Source: Phycomyces nitens (lineage: Eukaryota > Mucoromycota > Mucoromycetes > Mucorales > Phycomycetaceae). Taken from it: 64,000 nt of DNA. Below, piece by piece: positions 1-10,179 of the stretch. The stretch is taken from assembly GCA_022702545.1 (NCBI GenBank), contig JAHRBC010000007.1, positions 2,294,001 to 2,358,000 on the forward strand, given 5' to 3'. A model generated the notes under the pieces. That model did no database searches. It saw only the letters and a list, made by a program, of their open reading frames with translations, and was not told the origin of the DNA. The translations under genes were made by a program, and so were the position numbers. The number at the start of each line of letters is the position of its first letter. Within the stretch, counting starts at the first letter, position 1.

Positions 1-12
1 TCTAGTACTTAC

Positions 13-1699
13 CATTCAGATTTAGTGAGAGAACCGACTTGTCAATGACCTCTGAAAGATCCTCTAGTTCATAAAACACTTGGACGCCTGGTTCGCGAAT
101 ATAGATGCTAGGAAAGTCTGATTGGCGTGAAGTATAGCCAAACTTTTCAATAAACAGCATACGAAGGGCAGGCATGCTGATCTCGCCCGTATACTGAACC
201 TTTTTGACGTCCTTTGTAATCTGGAGGTACAAAGTCAAGCCTAGGATTGGATTCCAAGTCAATAAATAACACTCTAGAGCAATTGACAATCACCACCATA
301 TATCCCCCCTCATTCCATAACTACCAAAATGAAAAGAAAAGAAAAAGTATTACCTTGTTTGGTTTCCTTTTCTACTACATGTTCGGCCGCTTCTGGCACA
401 CTTGTCAGTTTATTGGAAATCTTTGAGGATGTTTCGCTAGGCAAGGCTGGGACAGGAGGAGCATCCAGTCCACGCTTGGGAGTGTACTCGCTTCCATTGG
501 TACGGAACATGGAGGCCCTTCTAACCGAAGACCGTCTGGCAAGATTCTCTTGGCGTTTAAGGGCGGCCAGGGCATTGGCAGTAGTGGGATCAGACTCATC
601 AAATTCTTGTGGCACAGAAGAAGGTTGTGGTTCACTTTCAACTGCTGCGGGTGGCGATGGCGGTGGTGGTGGCGGTGGTGGTGGTGGAGGAGGGGGAGGA
701 GGACTATCATGATACCCAGAATTATTAGAATTGTTGTTGGCCATGCTCACAACACTGGCAATGGTCTGAGGGAAGCGTGCAGAGTGCGAGCGAGAAGATG
801 AAGTTGACTGTGAAGGCGATGGGATACGGCCAATTGCACTAGATGGGGTGGGGACAGGAGGAGAGTAGGATCGAGTAACACTGCCATTTCTCTGAGGATA
901 ACCTCCACCAGCATAACGCACTCTTGATTCTGTGGATACTGAAGGACGAGGCATACCCTGGTAAGGATCGTACTCGGACGGTGTCAGACGACCAGAGGGC
1001 ATCGGTGGAGGAGACGTTGCCCCATTGTTATAAACCCTCTGGTGACTTGGGTTTCTTCCCAGAGCTGCCGAGGGAACGGTGCTGTGCCACGAATCTGTGC
1101 GGTGTTGCTCTCTTGCAAAGAGCGTATGGTCTCTCTCTCGAAGTTGCTGCTGTTTTCCCTTTAGGCCATGCAAGAGGTGTACAATAACATCACGAATACG
1201 AGGCAGGTGCTGATCCAACGTAGCTATCGATTGCTCCTGCTCCATCGCACCAGATACACATTCTCGCAGTTGCTTTGGGATCCAGCCTAGATCGCTGTTT
1301 ATTGGTAGGGTTTAAAAGAGATGCCATCAAACAGGATAAGTAGTTTTGGGCTTCCTTACCTCATCGACACATTAGCTTCCTCAAACACTCTTGAAACCGA
1401 ATAAAATTGAATCTCCAGTGTTTCGTGAATCTCGAGGATCTGGGAGGTGGATATGTTCATCTGAGACCATTGTGTCAGGGCCTCTAGCAAGGTCTTTGTG
1501 GTTCGTAATAGCTTTGTGACGACTTGCTCAATCTCAGCAGACTATGGAAGGTGGTCATGAGGATTGATTAGAAAGAGGTGTTCCTGAATTGGATGAATCC
1601 CATTACCATGGCCCTGCCTGCACTGCTGCTTGGTCGACTCAACTCTTGACGCCGTGGAGTTGGGGATGGTGGATAAGATGGCTCGTGGTTGTAATCCAT
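13..1699 (-). CDS. BUD6: Bud6/AIP3 actin-interacting polarity protein, N-terminal part (3' end beyond window)
   Basis: Formin cofactor of the polarisome that binds actin and helps nucleate cables at growth sites. Predicted exons: 1607-1699, 1360-1541, 354-1294, 13-240; phases agree at all three introns and a donor at 11-12 shows the gene continues off the left edge. The first about 481 residues are visible. Residues about 32-130 carry the AIP3 N-terminal helices (VVTKLLRTTKTLLEALTQWS, then DLGWIPKQLRE and LPRIRDVIVHLLHGLKGKQQ). A long disordered Ser/Pro-rich middle holds a run of more than 12 prolines (about 657-710). The motif NALAALKRQENLARRSSVRR follows, then the conserved block KFGYTSRQSDFPSIYIREPG and YELEDLSEVID. 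The start at 1699 is the first in-frame ATG with a good splice to the conserved exon. Family call is firm; exon 1 is less certain. Confidence 0.88.
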
Positions 1700-2122
1700 A
1701 TTTCCAGAACAGACGAGCAGAAATGGAAAAGGAAGAATTCAATAAAGAAGTACAAGAAACAAGAAAAAGAGAGAGGAAAAGGAAAAGAAAAAAAAAGGGC
1801 AAGTTTGACTGGGGAAACAGGACAGCACAAAGCGGACTTTTTTCTTCTTCTTTTTCTTCTGGTGGGCCCATTTCTCGGTTGAACCTTTGACAAAAAGAAA
1901 AACCTCCCCTTTCTTTCTATGCCTCCTCTTTGCCTCTTTGGGTTCCACGTGACTGGGCTACGCGGCTTAGCATAGCACCTCTCATATATAGATAAAGATG
2001 TGCTCCTATGAAATGATTGTCATTTGGTATGCTTGAAAGTATATTGGAACCCTGCAGCTGGAATTTGGTTTTTGTCAGCAGATATAAAGAGAAATTCAAT
2101 ATCTGATGGTTTTAATGAGTTT

Positions 2123-2157
<35 letters not shown>

Positions 2158-2334
2158 GTGCTGGTCGCCACACTGGTTCTTGTGTAATATTTGTGATAAT
2201 CATATAGGCAATGTCCAATTGTAAAGTTCAGGGTATCCAATTGCGACCCTTCAAGATATTTATGTAGATGAATATTATTTGATTTAAATAAATGTTTCTT
2301 GGTAGCAATAAATCCCTCCTACACATGTGTAGGT
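1700..2334. other. Intergenic: upstream of bud6 and downstream of the PB1 zinc-finger gene
   Basis: No supported gene. Contains the bud6 5' region with a TTCCACGTGAC box at 1943-1953 (CACGTG core; bHLH-type site by sequence) and a purine-rich stretch at 1720-1800. AT-rich DNA follows with a TA microsatellite near 2139-2155. Confidence 0.6.
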
Positions 2335-3580
2335 CTATGCTGACATTGATAATGAAGAAGAAGAAGCAGAGGACGACGAGGATATCTTTGTGTGGCCTTG
2401 AACCCGTTCATGCCGACGAAGAGCATCCATGCGAGTGAACTGCTTGCCACAGTAATGGCAGCGAGACAAAGGTCGGTTCTTCAGGTGAATTGTCTGGTGG
2501 CGAGAAAGATCATAGGAGCGACGAAAGGTCTGTCCACACACTCGTCCGGATATACCCATCGGATGCTCACATATAAACTGCCCCGGACTTGAATACCGTA
2601 TGTGGCGAGGCAATGACAGCTGTTGAGGCGTATTTTGCGGAGGTGTTGGGGCGAGTGCCACTGAAATTGGTGGAGATGAGCATTGTTGATTTTGATGGGG
2701 GCTGTATATTGTCGGTGGAGGAAGAATGGGTGCCAGATGAGAATAGGCAGAATCAACTGTGGAGGTCAGAGACGAAATGGCCGGCAGAGTGATTGTGCGA
2801 GAGTAATCTGGGGAGGAAGGCGCTGTTAATGGTTTTTGAGGATCAAGGGGATGGAATGAAGAAGATTGTCGCCTAGCCTGTGGAGGAAAAGAGAGGTCAG
2901 GAAGGGTGCGCCTGGAGAGGATAGGATCAGCCGACTGCACTCTCTTCTTTCTTATTCCTCCAGGCTCTTCAATGCTCACCCCAGAATCCTTGCGGTCAGC
3001 CGTTGTGCCATTGAAAGAATCACAAGAAGGGTCCCAGCGCAATACGGTGGGTTTTATGATCGGGACTTGGTCGGATTGTCTGTCGAGAGAGTTGACTGTA
3101 CGATAGATCAGTAAACGAAAGACAGAAAAAGACATAAACGTACATGCATTTGACCTGCACATATACCGAGACTGGCCTGGCTCATTTCGATGCAAGGTAA
3201 TCTCGAGCCGAGACTGGTTTGAGAGTGATTTCAATGCGTTCTGAAAAGTGGTATTGTTATGCAATTCACTGTAATGGCCTTGGTCGTTCTTGAGAGTGAG
3301 TGAATAATGATCCAACGACAGCTAATGTTAAAGGTGAGTGGATAGTCCATTTGGGTTGGATCAGCCCTTTTCTTTTATTTTATTTTTTCCCCTTACCTCG
3401 TTCATGACAGCCTTTATTTTATCGATCAATTCAGAGAATGATGGATACTTGTTCTGGTAGGCACACAAGTGGATACGGAAGCCAGTGGTCAATTCAGGTA
3501 CATGGACTCTATGAAAACTAGTGAATATTTACACATTAATGTCAGTAAGTTTACCTGAAACGATATATTGTCTTTGGCAT
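2335..3580 (-). CDS. PB1-domain C2H2 zinc-finger protein
   Basis: Likely nuclear DNA-binding factor; targets unknown. Exons 3555-3580, 3397-3508, 3144-3321 and 2335-3095 give 358 aa. The N-terminal about 80 residues look like a PB1/ubiquitin-like interaction fold (MPKTIYRF, then ELIDKIKAVMNE, then SLTLKNDQGHYSEL and NALKSL). A Ser/Pro-rich linker follows. Two zinc fingers lie near the C-terminus: CEHPMGISGRVC with HQTIH (an unusually long C-X9-C first knuckle) and CHYCGKQFTRMDALRRH with a widened H-X5-H. The tail is Ser-rich. The third intron (3096-3143) is 48 bp, a multiple of three with no stop, so retention would yield a protein with 16 extra residues. PB1 assignment is by pattern only; the zinc fingers are clear. 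Confidence 0.8.
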
Positions 3581-5013
3581 GTCTTTAGTATTTAATTATT
3601 TTTTTCAAAGAAACAAATAAATGGAGAAATATATAGATATATAAATACACCCACACCCACCCACACAGATATTTAAATACTTGGCTATAGATAGATGGCC
3701 AAATGTTTAAATAGTAAATAATTAAATAATTAAATAAATAAATATATTTATAAATATATTTATACAGGCATAAATGCACCTAGATACATGTAAATATCTA
3801 TAAATTATTTTATATATATATATATATATATTATAAATATATATATATAAAGAGAGAGAGAAAAACAGACTTTCCAACAAACAAAAAGGAAAACGACTAG
3901 TATTTTATCAGATGAATTTATATAAGTTTTTTTTATTATTTTATTTTATTTTTTATTTATTTAATAAATATAATTATAGTATATGTATATTAAGGTGTCA
4001 AAGAGATGTGAATGTATATATATATGTATATGTATGTATTATTTCTATATCAATTATCTAGTCAATGTATATTGGTATCTATAGATAGTTAAATGGATAT
4101 ACCTCCAAATCGCCTTTCGATCTCTCAAGACATAAAGCCAAAAGGGTCAAAGAAAGAGAGAGAAAAGAAAGGTTTTGCACATATATTATGGGGCAGTGTG
4201 GCTCCGTTTCAAAAAAGACCATCTTCCATGATTTCCCTAGAGATAAACTACATGGACAAGAGCTCCTCTCTTCTTGACCTCATCCGTCTATTTATTCATT
4301 TACTCCCTTTATAAATGTGCATTTCTTGCATGTGGCAACACCATGAGTTTACCCCAAAATTAGCTTCTCCTCCTTTATATTCTTTAACCAAAACAAGCAA
4401 AAAGCACAGCAGCACATAGGAGACATTCGAGTTATTCCTCAAACAGAGATCTGGAAAAAAAACAAGTCGTTATAATCATTATAGAAACCTTGGTGCAAAA
4501 ACACACACACACACACATCTCTTAATAATGATACCTATTCTATTTCCCCTATCTTCACTGCCATCATACTGTAGATCTCCTGGGCTCTATTCAATCTAAA
4601 ACTAAATCCTAAATACCCAATGTCGCTCTAGTCAATGCAGACCTCTAAAAACTACAAGCCAAAAAAAAACACAATGATGTCAATCTACCATTTGGTAAAG
4701 ATGACATGCATTTCAAGATAGACCAACTCCTATATGTTAAATGACGAGAAAGAGTAGAAAGACCAGTAGAAGAAAAAAAAGGTGTACAACCCGTCTTATT
4801 TGCCTGACAAGGACCCTTAATTTCCCTTTCTTTTCCCCAGAACAACAAGGCAGTAAATTCCTCAAAAAGTCAAGCAGGCAAGCAGTCAATGCCAATATCA
4901 ATACCAATACCAATACCAATACCAATACCAATACCAATGTTGAATGGTGGCCATCAACAGGCAGATTCTACAAAGATACAAGAGGGATCTTTGAGCGGCA
5001 TATGTGGCCATAA
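3581..5013. other. Gene-poor AT-rich intergenic region
   Basis: Dense TA/TATA runs (for example 3815-3850), poly-T tracts, a CA microsatellite (4501-4518) and an ACCAAT-type hexanucleotide repeat. Short open frames here lack any recognisable domain. No supported gene. Confidence 0.6.
4892..4938. repeat. Hexanucleotide microsatellite (AATACC)n
   Basis: About eight near-perfect copies of a CCAATA/AATACC unit in non-coding DNA. The same unit seeds the Asn-Thr/Asn-Pro repeat in the coding part of the Seb1-like gene near 61.34-61.40 kb. Confidence 0.85.
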
Positions 5014-5307
5014 TTACCAGATTGATTGCATTTTGGGGAAAGTAGTATCGGGATCATGTATGGCATAGTATTCTATAGTAATCTCATCATTATCACAAAC
5101 ATGTGGCCATATGCTGCGTATGATTCTTGGGTGGCCATGTTTTTTATTAAGCCAAACCAATGGGTTTTGATTCAGACCATCTTTCCAAGGTATCAAAACT
5201 GAATACATTGCTTCAAATGACAAAGCAGATACCTCTTGAAGATTCTTTATTGGGTTATTAACCAGGCATTTAATGCCCACAAATGACACGAGAATCCATA
5301 TCATCAT
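5014..5307 (-). CDS. Orphan ORF, 97 aa, uncertain
   Basis: An uninterrupted frame with an ATG start and mixed, non-repetitive amino-acid composition (HGHPRIIRSIWPHV, EITIEYYAIHDPD). It sits in otherwise AT-rich DNA 365 bp beyond the CCT5 stop. I do not recognise a family. It could be a short gene, a terminal exon, or a remnant of a mobile-element protein. No intron signals were needed to keep it open. Confidence 0.22.
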   Translation of the reverse strand: MMIWILVSFVGIKCLVNNPIKNLQEVSALSFEAMYSVLIPWKDGLNQNPLVWLNKKHGHPRIIRSIWPHVCDNDEITIEYYAIHDPDTTFPKMQSIW

Positions 5308-5672
5308 ATACTTGCATTATATTAAATGAAATGCACACCATATTTGTGATCTTCCTAATGGCCTCTTTTTCTCCTACTCCCCCAAAAACAAATAATAATA
5401 TCAACCCTCTTTTTTCATTTATGTATACACCCTTTATAAGCATTCTAGGCTTATTTTACTGATATCATCATCATTATCATTATTAGTCAAATTATATATG
5501 GATATATATATATTTTGAAAATTTGTTATTCTGTTTTGTTTTGTTTTGTGTCGAGATTAAATCTCTCTTTCTCTCTTTTGTTTTCTCCCTTGTTTTCTCT
5601 TTTCAAAAAGCATAATACCAACTAACTCTCTCTCCTTTCTTTCCCTCTCTTTCGTCATCCTCTATTAATCTC

Positions 5673-7686
5673 TTATTGTTCATCACCAGTGGTTGTGATA
5701 ACATCATCAATCTTCAAGATCATCTTAACCAACTGAGTGGCCAACAAGAACTGCTGGCGCTTTGAAATAAGAGGATCATACACGTGCTGATCTTTCATAT
5801 CTATAAAACCAAATATTAGCCAAGTTATTTACTCGTAGAATCAATAAAACCATACCATTGGATCCCTTGTAGAGACAGTCGACACCTAACCGGGGGTTAC
5901 CGGTAAGAACCTGCTTAGCCTTAACTTCGGCCAAGGTCTCAATGGGAGACAGACCAGAGTTCTCGGCCAAGGCAAGAGGTGTGGCATCAAGAGCATCGGC
6001 AAAGGCACGCATGGCATATTGTTCAATTGATGAAATCTCATCAGCAACCTTGGACACAGCCAAAGAGCAAGAGATCTCAGCAGATCCACCACCATACACG
6101 ACACGGTTGTCACGGACCAAGTTACGGACGGCACAGATAGCGTCATGGAGCGAACGCTTGGCCTCATCAATGATCATCTTGTTACCACCACGTACAAATA
6201 CAGTGACAGCACGGGTGTTGGCACACTCCTCGATCACCAACATACGATCCTTGGTTGTACCAAAAGTCAACTCACGCACAATTCCGGCCTTACCGAGCTT
6301 CTCAGCAGACAAATCCTCAAAGCGGGGCACAATACGACCGTTGGTGGCAATCGCAATCAACTCAATCTCAGGACCTCCCACCCAACGGACAGCAGGCAAC
6401 TTGTTCTGCAACAACAAGTGGTTGGCCTCATCATCGAAACCCCACTGGCAGATAACCATGTTGGCACCCGAGTCCTTGACCTGTTTGATCATATCCTCAA
6501 ACTTCTTGGTCTCGTAGGCCTGGAGCTTCTCGTACTCTTCAACAGAGGTAATGTCGAGCTTGTGCTTGGTCTTGGGTCTTGGGGGCTCAAAGGGACAGGT
6601 CAAGATGGCAAGCTTGGCATCACGAACCTCACGGGGCATCTGAGGATGGGACATATCCTTGTCGATGACCACACCTTGGACCAAGAGGGTATCTTGCATC
6701 GATCCACCAACCTTTCCGTCTACCTTGATCAACTCAAAATCAACATCCTTGCGTTCCAAGTCAGCAACGGCCAAAACAGCATTGACAGCAATATCGGCAA
6801 ACTGCTCATGGCACTTTGACACACTGAATCAAGCAAACAAGAAATCATAAGAGACGTGCGCCTAGAATTCCAATCAATAAACAACACTTGCATTTTACTT
6901 CCAAGACTGGTCATGGCAGTCTTCTTGAGGTTGGATACATTGGTCTTGCTAAACTCAATGGTATCGGAAATAGACTCCAGATGGGCAACGGCGACATTGC
7001 ATGCACGCTCAAAACCATCAGCAATACGAATAGGGTGAATACCGCGGTCCAACAACTGTTCGCACTGCTCCAACAAGGATCCAGCCAATACTAATGAATT
7101 GCAAGATGAGTTTCTTTTTTGTTTTTTGTTGTTTTTGGTAGCCCATAGTGTAATGATCATTATCAATTCAGAGTAGAATCAGAATATCAAAATGGGCTAG
7201 AAAATAACTTGTTTTTAAAAAATGCCAAACCTACCGACTACACCAGTGGTGCCATCTCCAATCTCATCATCTTGACTCTTGGACAACTGAACCAAAAGTT
7301 TAGCAATCTGATGTTCGACAGCCATCTGATCGAGAATAGTTGCACCATCATTGGTGACAGTAATATCACCATCGGGAGAAATCAAGATCTTGTCAAGACC
7401 ACGAGGGCCCAATGAAGTCTTGATGATGGTAGCTACTGTTTTGGCAGCCAAAATATGGGACTATTGTACATATACGCGTCTATTAGCTCATGTGTATCTT
7501 TTATGTTGGCGATGGATGCTAGAGAAAGAGAGGAGGTCATGGCTTTGGAACAGAACTTACGCGAATGGCGGCGATCCCGCTCAATCTGGACTTTGTCTGG
7601 CCTTCACGAACGATGATAAAAGGACGACCATACTCATCGGTAGCATAGACTGCTGAATTGGGATCAATACTGCCTGGGTGCGCCAT
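5673..7686 (-). CDS. CCT5: T-complex protein 1 (CCT/TRiC) subunit epsilon
   Basis: Cytosolic chaperonin subunit that folds actin, tubulin and WD-repeat proteins. Exons 7561-7686, 7235-7460, 6892-7090, 5856-6823 and 5673-5800 give 548 aa, close to the family length. Visible blocks: [20 protein letters not shown] and DEIGDGTTG (ATP site) in exon 2; [16 protein letters not shown] in exon 3; [17 protein letters not shown] and [14 protein letters not shown], both epsilon-specific, and [10 protein letters not shown] in exon 4. Exon 5 ends [11 protein letters not shown]. Intron 6824-6891 is a GC-AG intron (donor GCAAGT); only that choice restores GSKIVSKCH, matching the family. An ATF/CRE-like GACGTC lies about 200 bp upstream (7886-7893). 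Confidence 0.96.
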
Positions 7687-9458
7687 TCAAGTCAAGATTT
7701 ATATATATATGTATATATAAGGATGTTTTTTTTTACAACAACAAAGTGGAGTAAAAAAAGAGAGAGAGAAAGGAACGGGACAAGTCAAAATCCAATCAAG
7801 TCAAGGGAGGAGAACAGACAATGTGCCAAAACGTCCTTACCACGCGCATGTTTAGATCTCCGTCCTCCGCGTCACAGTAATGCCATGACGTCCCTTCTTT
7901 TGAATTTATTTTATTTTGCAAGTGTCTCTAGTGCTCATAATCTATGAATGTTCTGTGGGTTCCAAGGGTTTAGAATCAAGTATTGAACACATAAAGCCTT
8001 TGTATTGATGGGTTCAGGAATTGTTGTGGACAAGCACATTTTCTACCATTTATATTTTATATATATATATATTAAAAAATTCACGAAAATAAAATAAAAT
8101 AAAATTCCAATGGCTGAGCCTGTATTCAACATTTGGTCAAGGGAAGCAATTGGTATCTTTAAATGTGTTTCTGTAGACCATGGAGCCCAACCAAAGGCAT
8201 TCATAGTCCATAACCCTCTTAAACTTGCAGGATTTAAATCAGTAGAAGTATTTGAGAAACAGGGGTTACCGCGAGCCGCACATTCTTGTGACCACTTTGA
8301 TGTCCGGCTCACAAACATATATATATAATCACATTAATGTATTTGTATAATCACATAATGTCATACGAGTATTAAGCAGATCAAACTTGATGGAACACAT
8401 AATCACTATTATATTCCAACTTTGATTTTCATTTTTAGACATGCTAGAACTTCATTATATATATATATATATATATAATTCTCAACGAAAATAGTGGTGT
8501 TATTAATGGACATGGACCGGCTATTAACATGAATACGGAATCACAAAATTGTTTGATAGGAGAGGCAATAAAGAAGCTATTGCAAACCGTTTACTAGCCC
8601 TCTAAAGTTAAAGATGCCTTTTAGGATTGACAGAAAGTGTATTAATTTTGGTTACATTTGTGCTCTATACCAATGCACTTTTTTTCTAAAATAACACTAC
8701 AAAATGATGAATACACTGGTAAGATATTTATACCAGCCGCCAGGGACTACTTGGACCCCCAAGAGTTCTTTGAATAAGGCAATAAATAAAAAATTGATTA
8801 TGGACTTTGATAGTGGTATTTTCAGCTATTTTACATTATATCTTTTCTTCTTATTTACCACTATTCAATACTTTTTTTTTTTACCATGTACGAGAATATC
8901 CTCAAGAACAAGGTAGAATCAGTTTTAGGATAAAAAAGAAGAAGGAATAGTTGATGATACAATATATAGAGTAGACCTTGTTCTGATGCATTGCCCGGCC
9001 AAAGAAATGTACAAATGTAATCCAACATAAACACCACAGACCTTTTGTATCGTCTTATAAATATATTGTCTCCCTTGAAAATAACGCGCAAATCTATCTC
9101 GTATACAAGGACTCACAGCCTTTGCATACTTTATTAACATTTATTCAGCCTATTAGATTATTTGATTTAGTGTGCAAGTATGTCAATACTGTAGGTTAAA
9201 GTATTTTGTTTATTTTTTTGCGGATGTGTCAAGGCCTGGCGCTTGTAGGCATATAGGCCACCCATGAGAACGAAAAAAGAATAATTGAAAATATATAAAA
9301 TAAATAATAAAGAAAGAAACCCCTAAATACTGGGGGAAAAGAACCAAGGCATAAGAACGAAAAGAAAAAAGTTTTTGTGTTTGACACGGCATGACAGAGA
9401 GAGAAGTCAGCGAGAAGGAAAAGAGAGCACAGAAAAAACCCCCAGTGGGGGAAACGTC
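7687..9458. other. Intergenic region without a supported gene
   Basis: AT-rich with TA microsatellites near 8055 and 8455. A 219-base open frame at 8110-8328 and the antisense frame over it have fairly balanced composition but match no family I know, so I do not call a gene. The 7687-7900 part is presumably the CCT5 promoter. Confidence 0.5.
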
Positions 9459-9677
9459 TATACTGGTTTTTTTACTTAAATTTGGCAGTCTTGTCAATAT
9501 AAATTGGCAGTTTTGTCAATCTTTATTGGCGCAGTGGGGAATAATTATTGGTGATTTAAAGCAAAAGGATCCGAGGGAAAAACATCAATAATTATTCATT
9601 ACTGCGCCAATAAAGATTGACAAAACTGCCAATTTATATTGACAAGACTGCCAAATTTAAGTAAAAAAACCAGTATA
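9459..9677. mobile_element. Palindromic MITE of Tc1/mariner type
   Basis: Two nearly perfect inverted arms of about 95 bp (9459-9553 and 9583-9677) separated by about 30 bp. The outer ends read TATACTGG and CCAGTATA, consistent with a TA target duplication flanking termini that start TACTGG. There is no coding capacity. The arms contain two short related units, GGCAGTCTTGTCAATATAAA and GGCAGTTTTGTCAATC. The terminal TATACTGGTTT is shared with the left end of the decayed Tc1 element at 12241, suggesting the same transposase family could have moved it. Confidence 0.85.
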
Positions 9678-10179
9678 TCTTTAATCTGGAGTATACAAAT
9701 GGACAAATACGACAATTTTAATAGTTTCCTAAAACAGATAATCAAGATCGCGGAGTATACATATTGATTACCAAATTGAGAATTTTTTTCACCGGGTGCG
9801 TTACTTTTAATATTGTATCACCAAAAAAATCAACGCCACACAGGATTCAAACCAATGGCCTTGCGACTGGCTGTTACACGATTTGCCTGCTCATCACAAC
9901 ATCCAGGATATTCATGTCCTTGTATGTTACATGTTCAAAAAAATAATAACAATTGTGATGGATATCAGCATAGGTCTATAAAGAGATTATCAAGCCATTC
10001 TAAACAATAGAGTAGTTTATCAAGTGGGTACATTTGGTTATGTTTTTATCACTCAAAAAAGACGAATATAATGTCTAGTACAACATCAAAAGCTGTATAA
10101 AGAGATGGATTCCAAGCCCATCTAAATGTCTACTCTCTTTCTCTTTCTCTTTTACTTTACCCACAAGCCCACATCCTAA
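9678..10179. other. Intergenic; upstream region of the HSPA12-like gene
   Basis: No gene seen. On the minus strand near 9840-9855 there is a tRNA B-box-like GGTTTGAATCC, but no full cloverleaf could be drawn. The last about 50 bases before the start codon at 10180 are pyrimidine-rich. Confidence 0.5.

Noticed and set aside
405..712. Plus-strand and alternate-frame open frames over the Bud6 proline tract (Gly-, His- or Trp-rich)
   Set aside because: They are antisense or shifted translations of a simple repeat inside a well-supported Bud6 exon.
6145..6819. Long plus-strand frame (224 codons) opposite CCT5
   Set aside because: Antisense shadow of a conserved coding exon; no homology and no splice logic.
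9840..9855. tRNA-like B box (GGTTTGAATCC) on the minus strand
   Set aside because: No acceptor stem, D arm or anticodon arm could be paired around it; at most a SINE-like or chance match.
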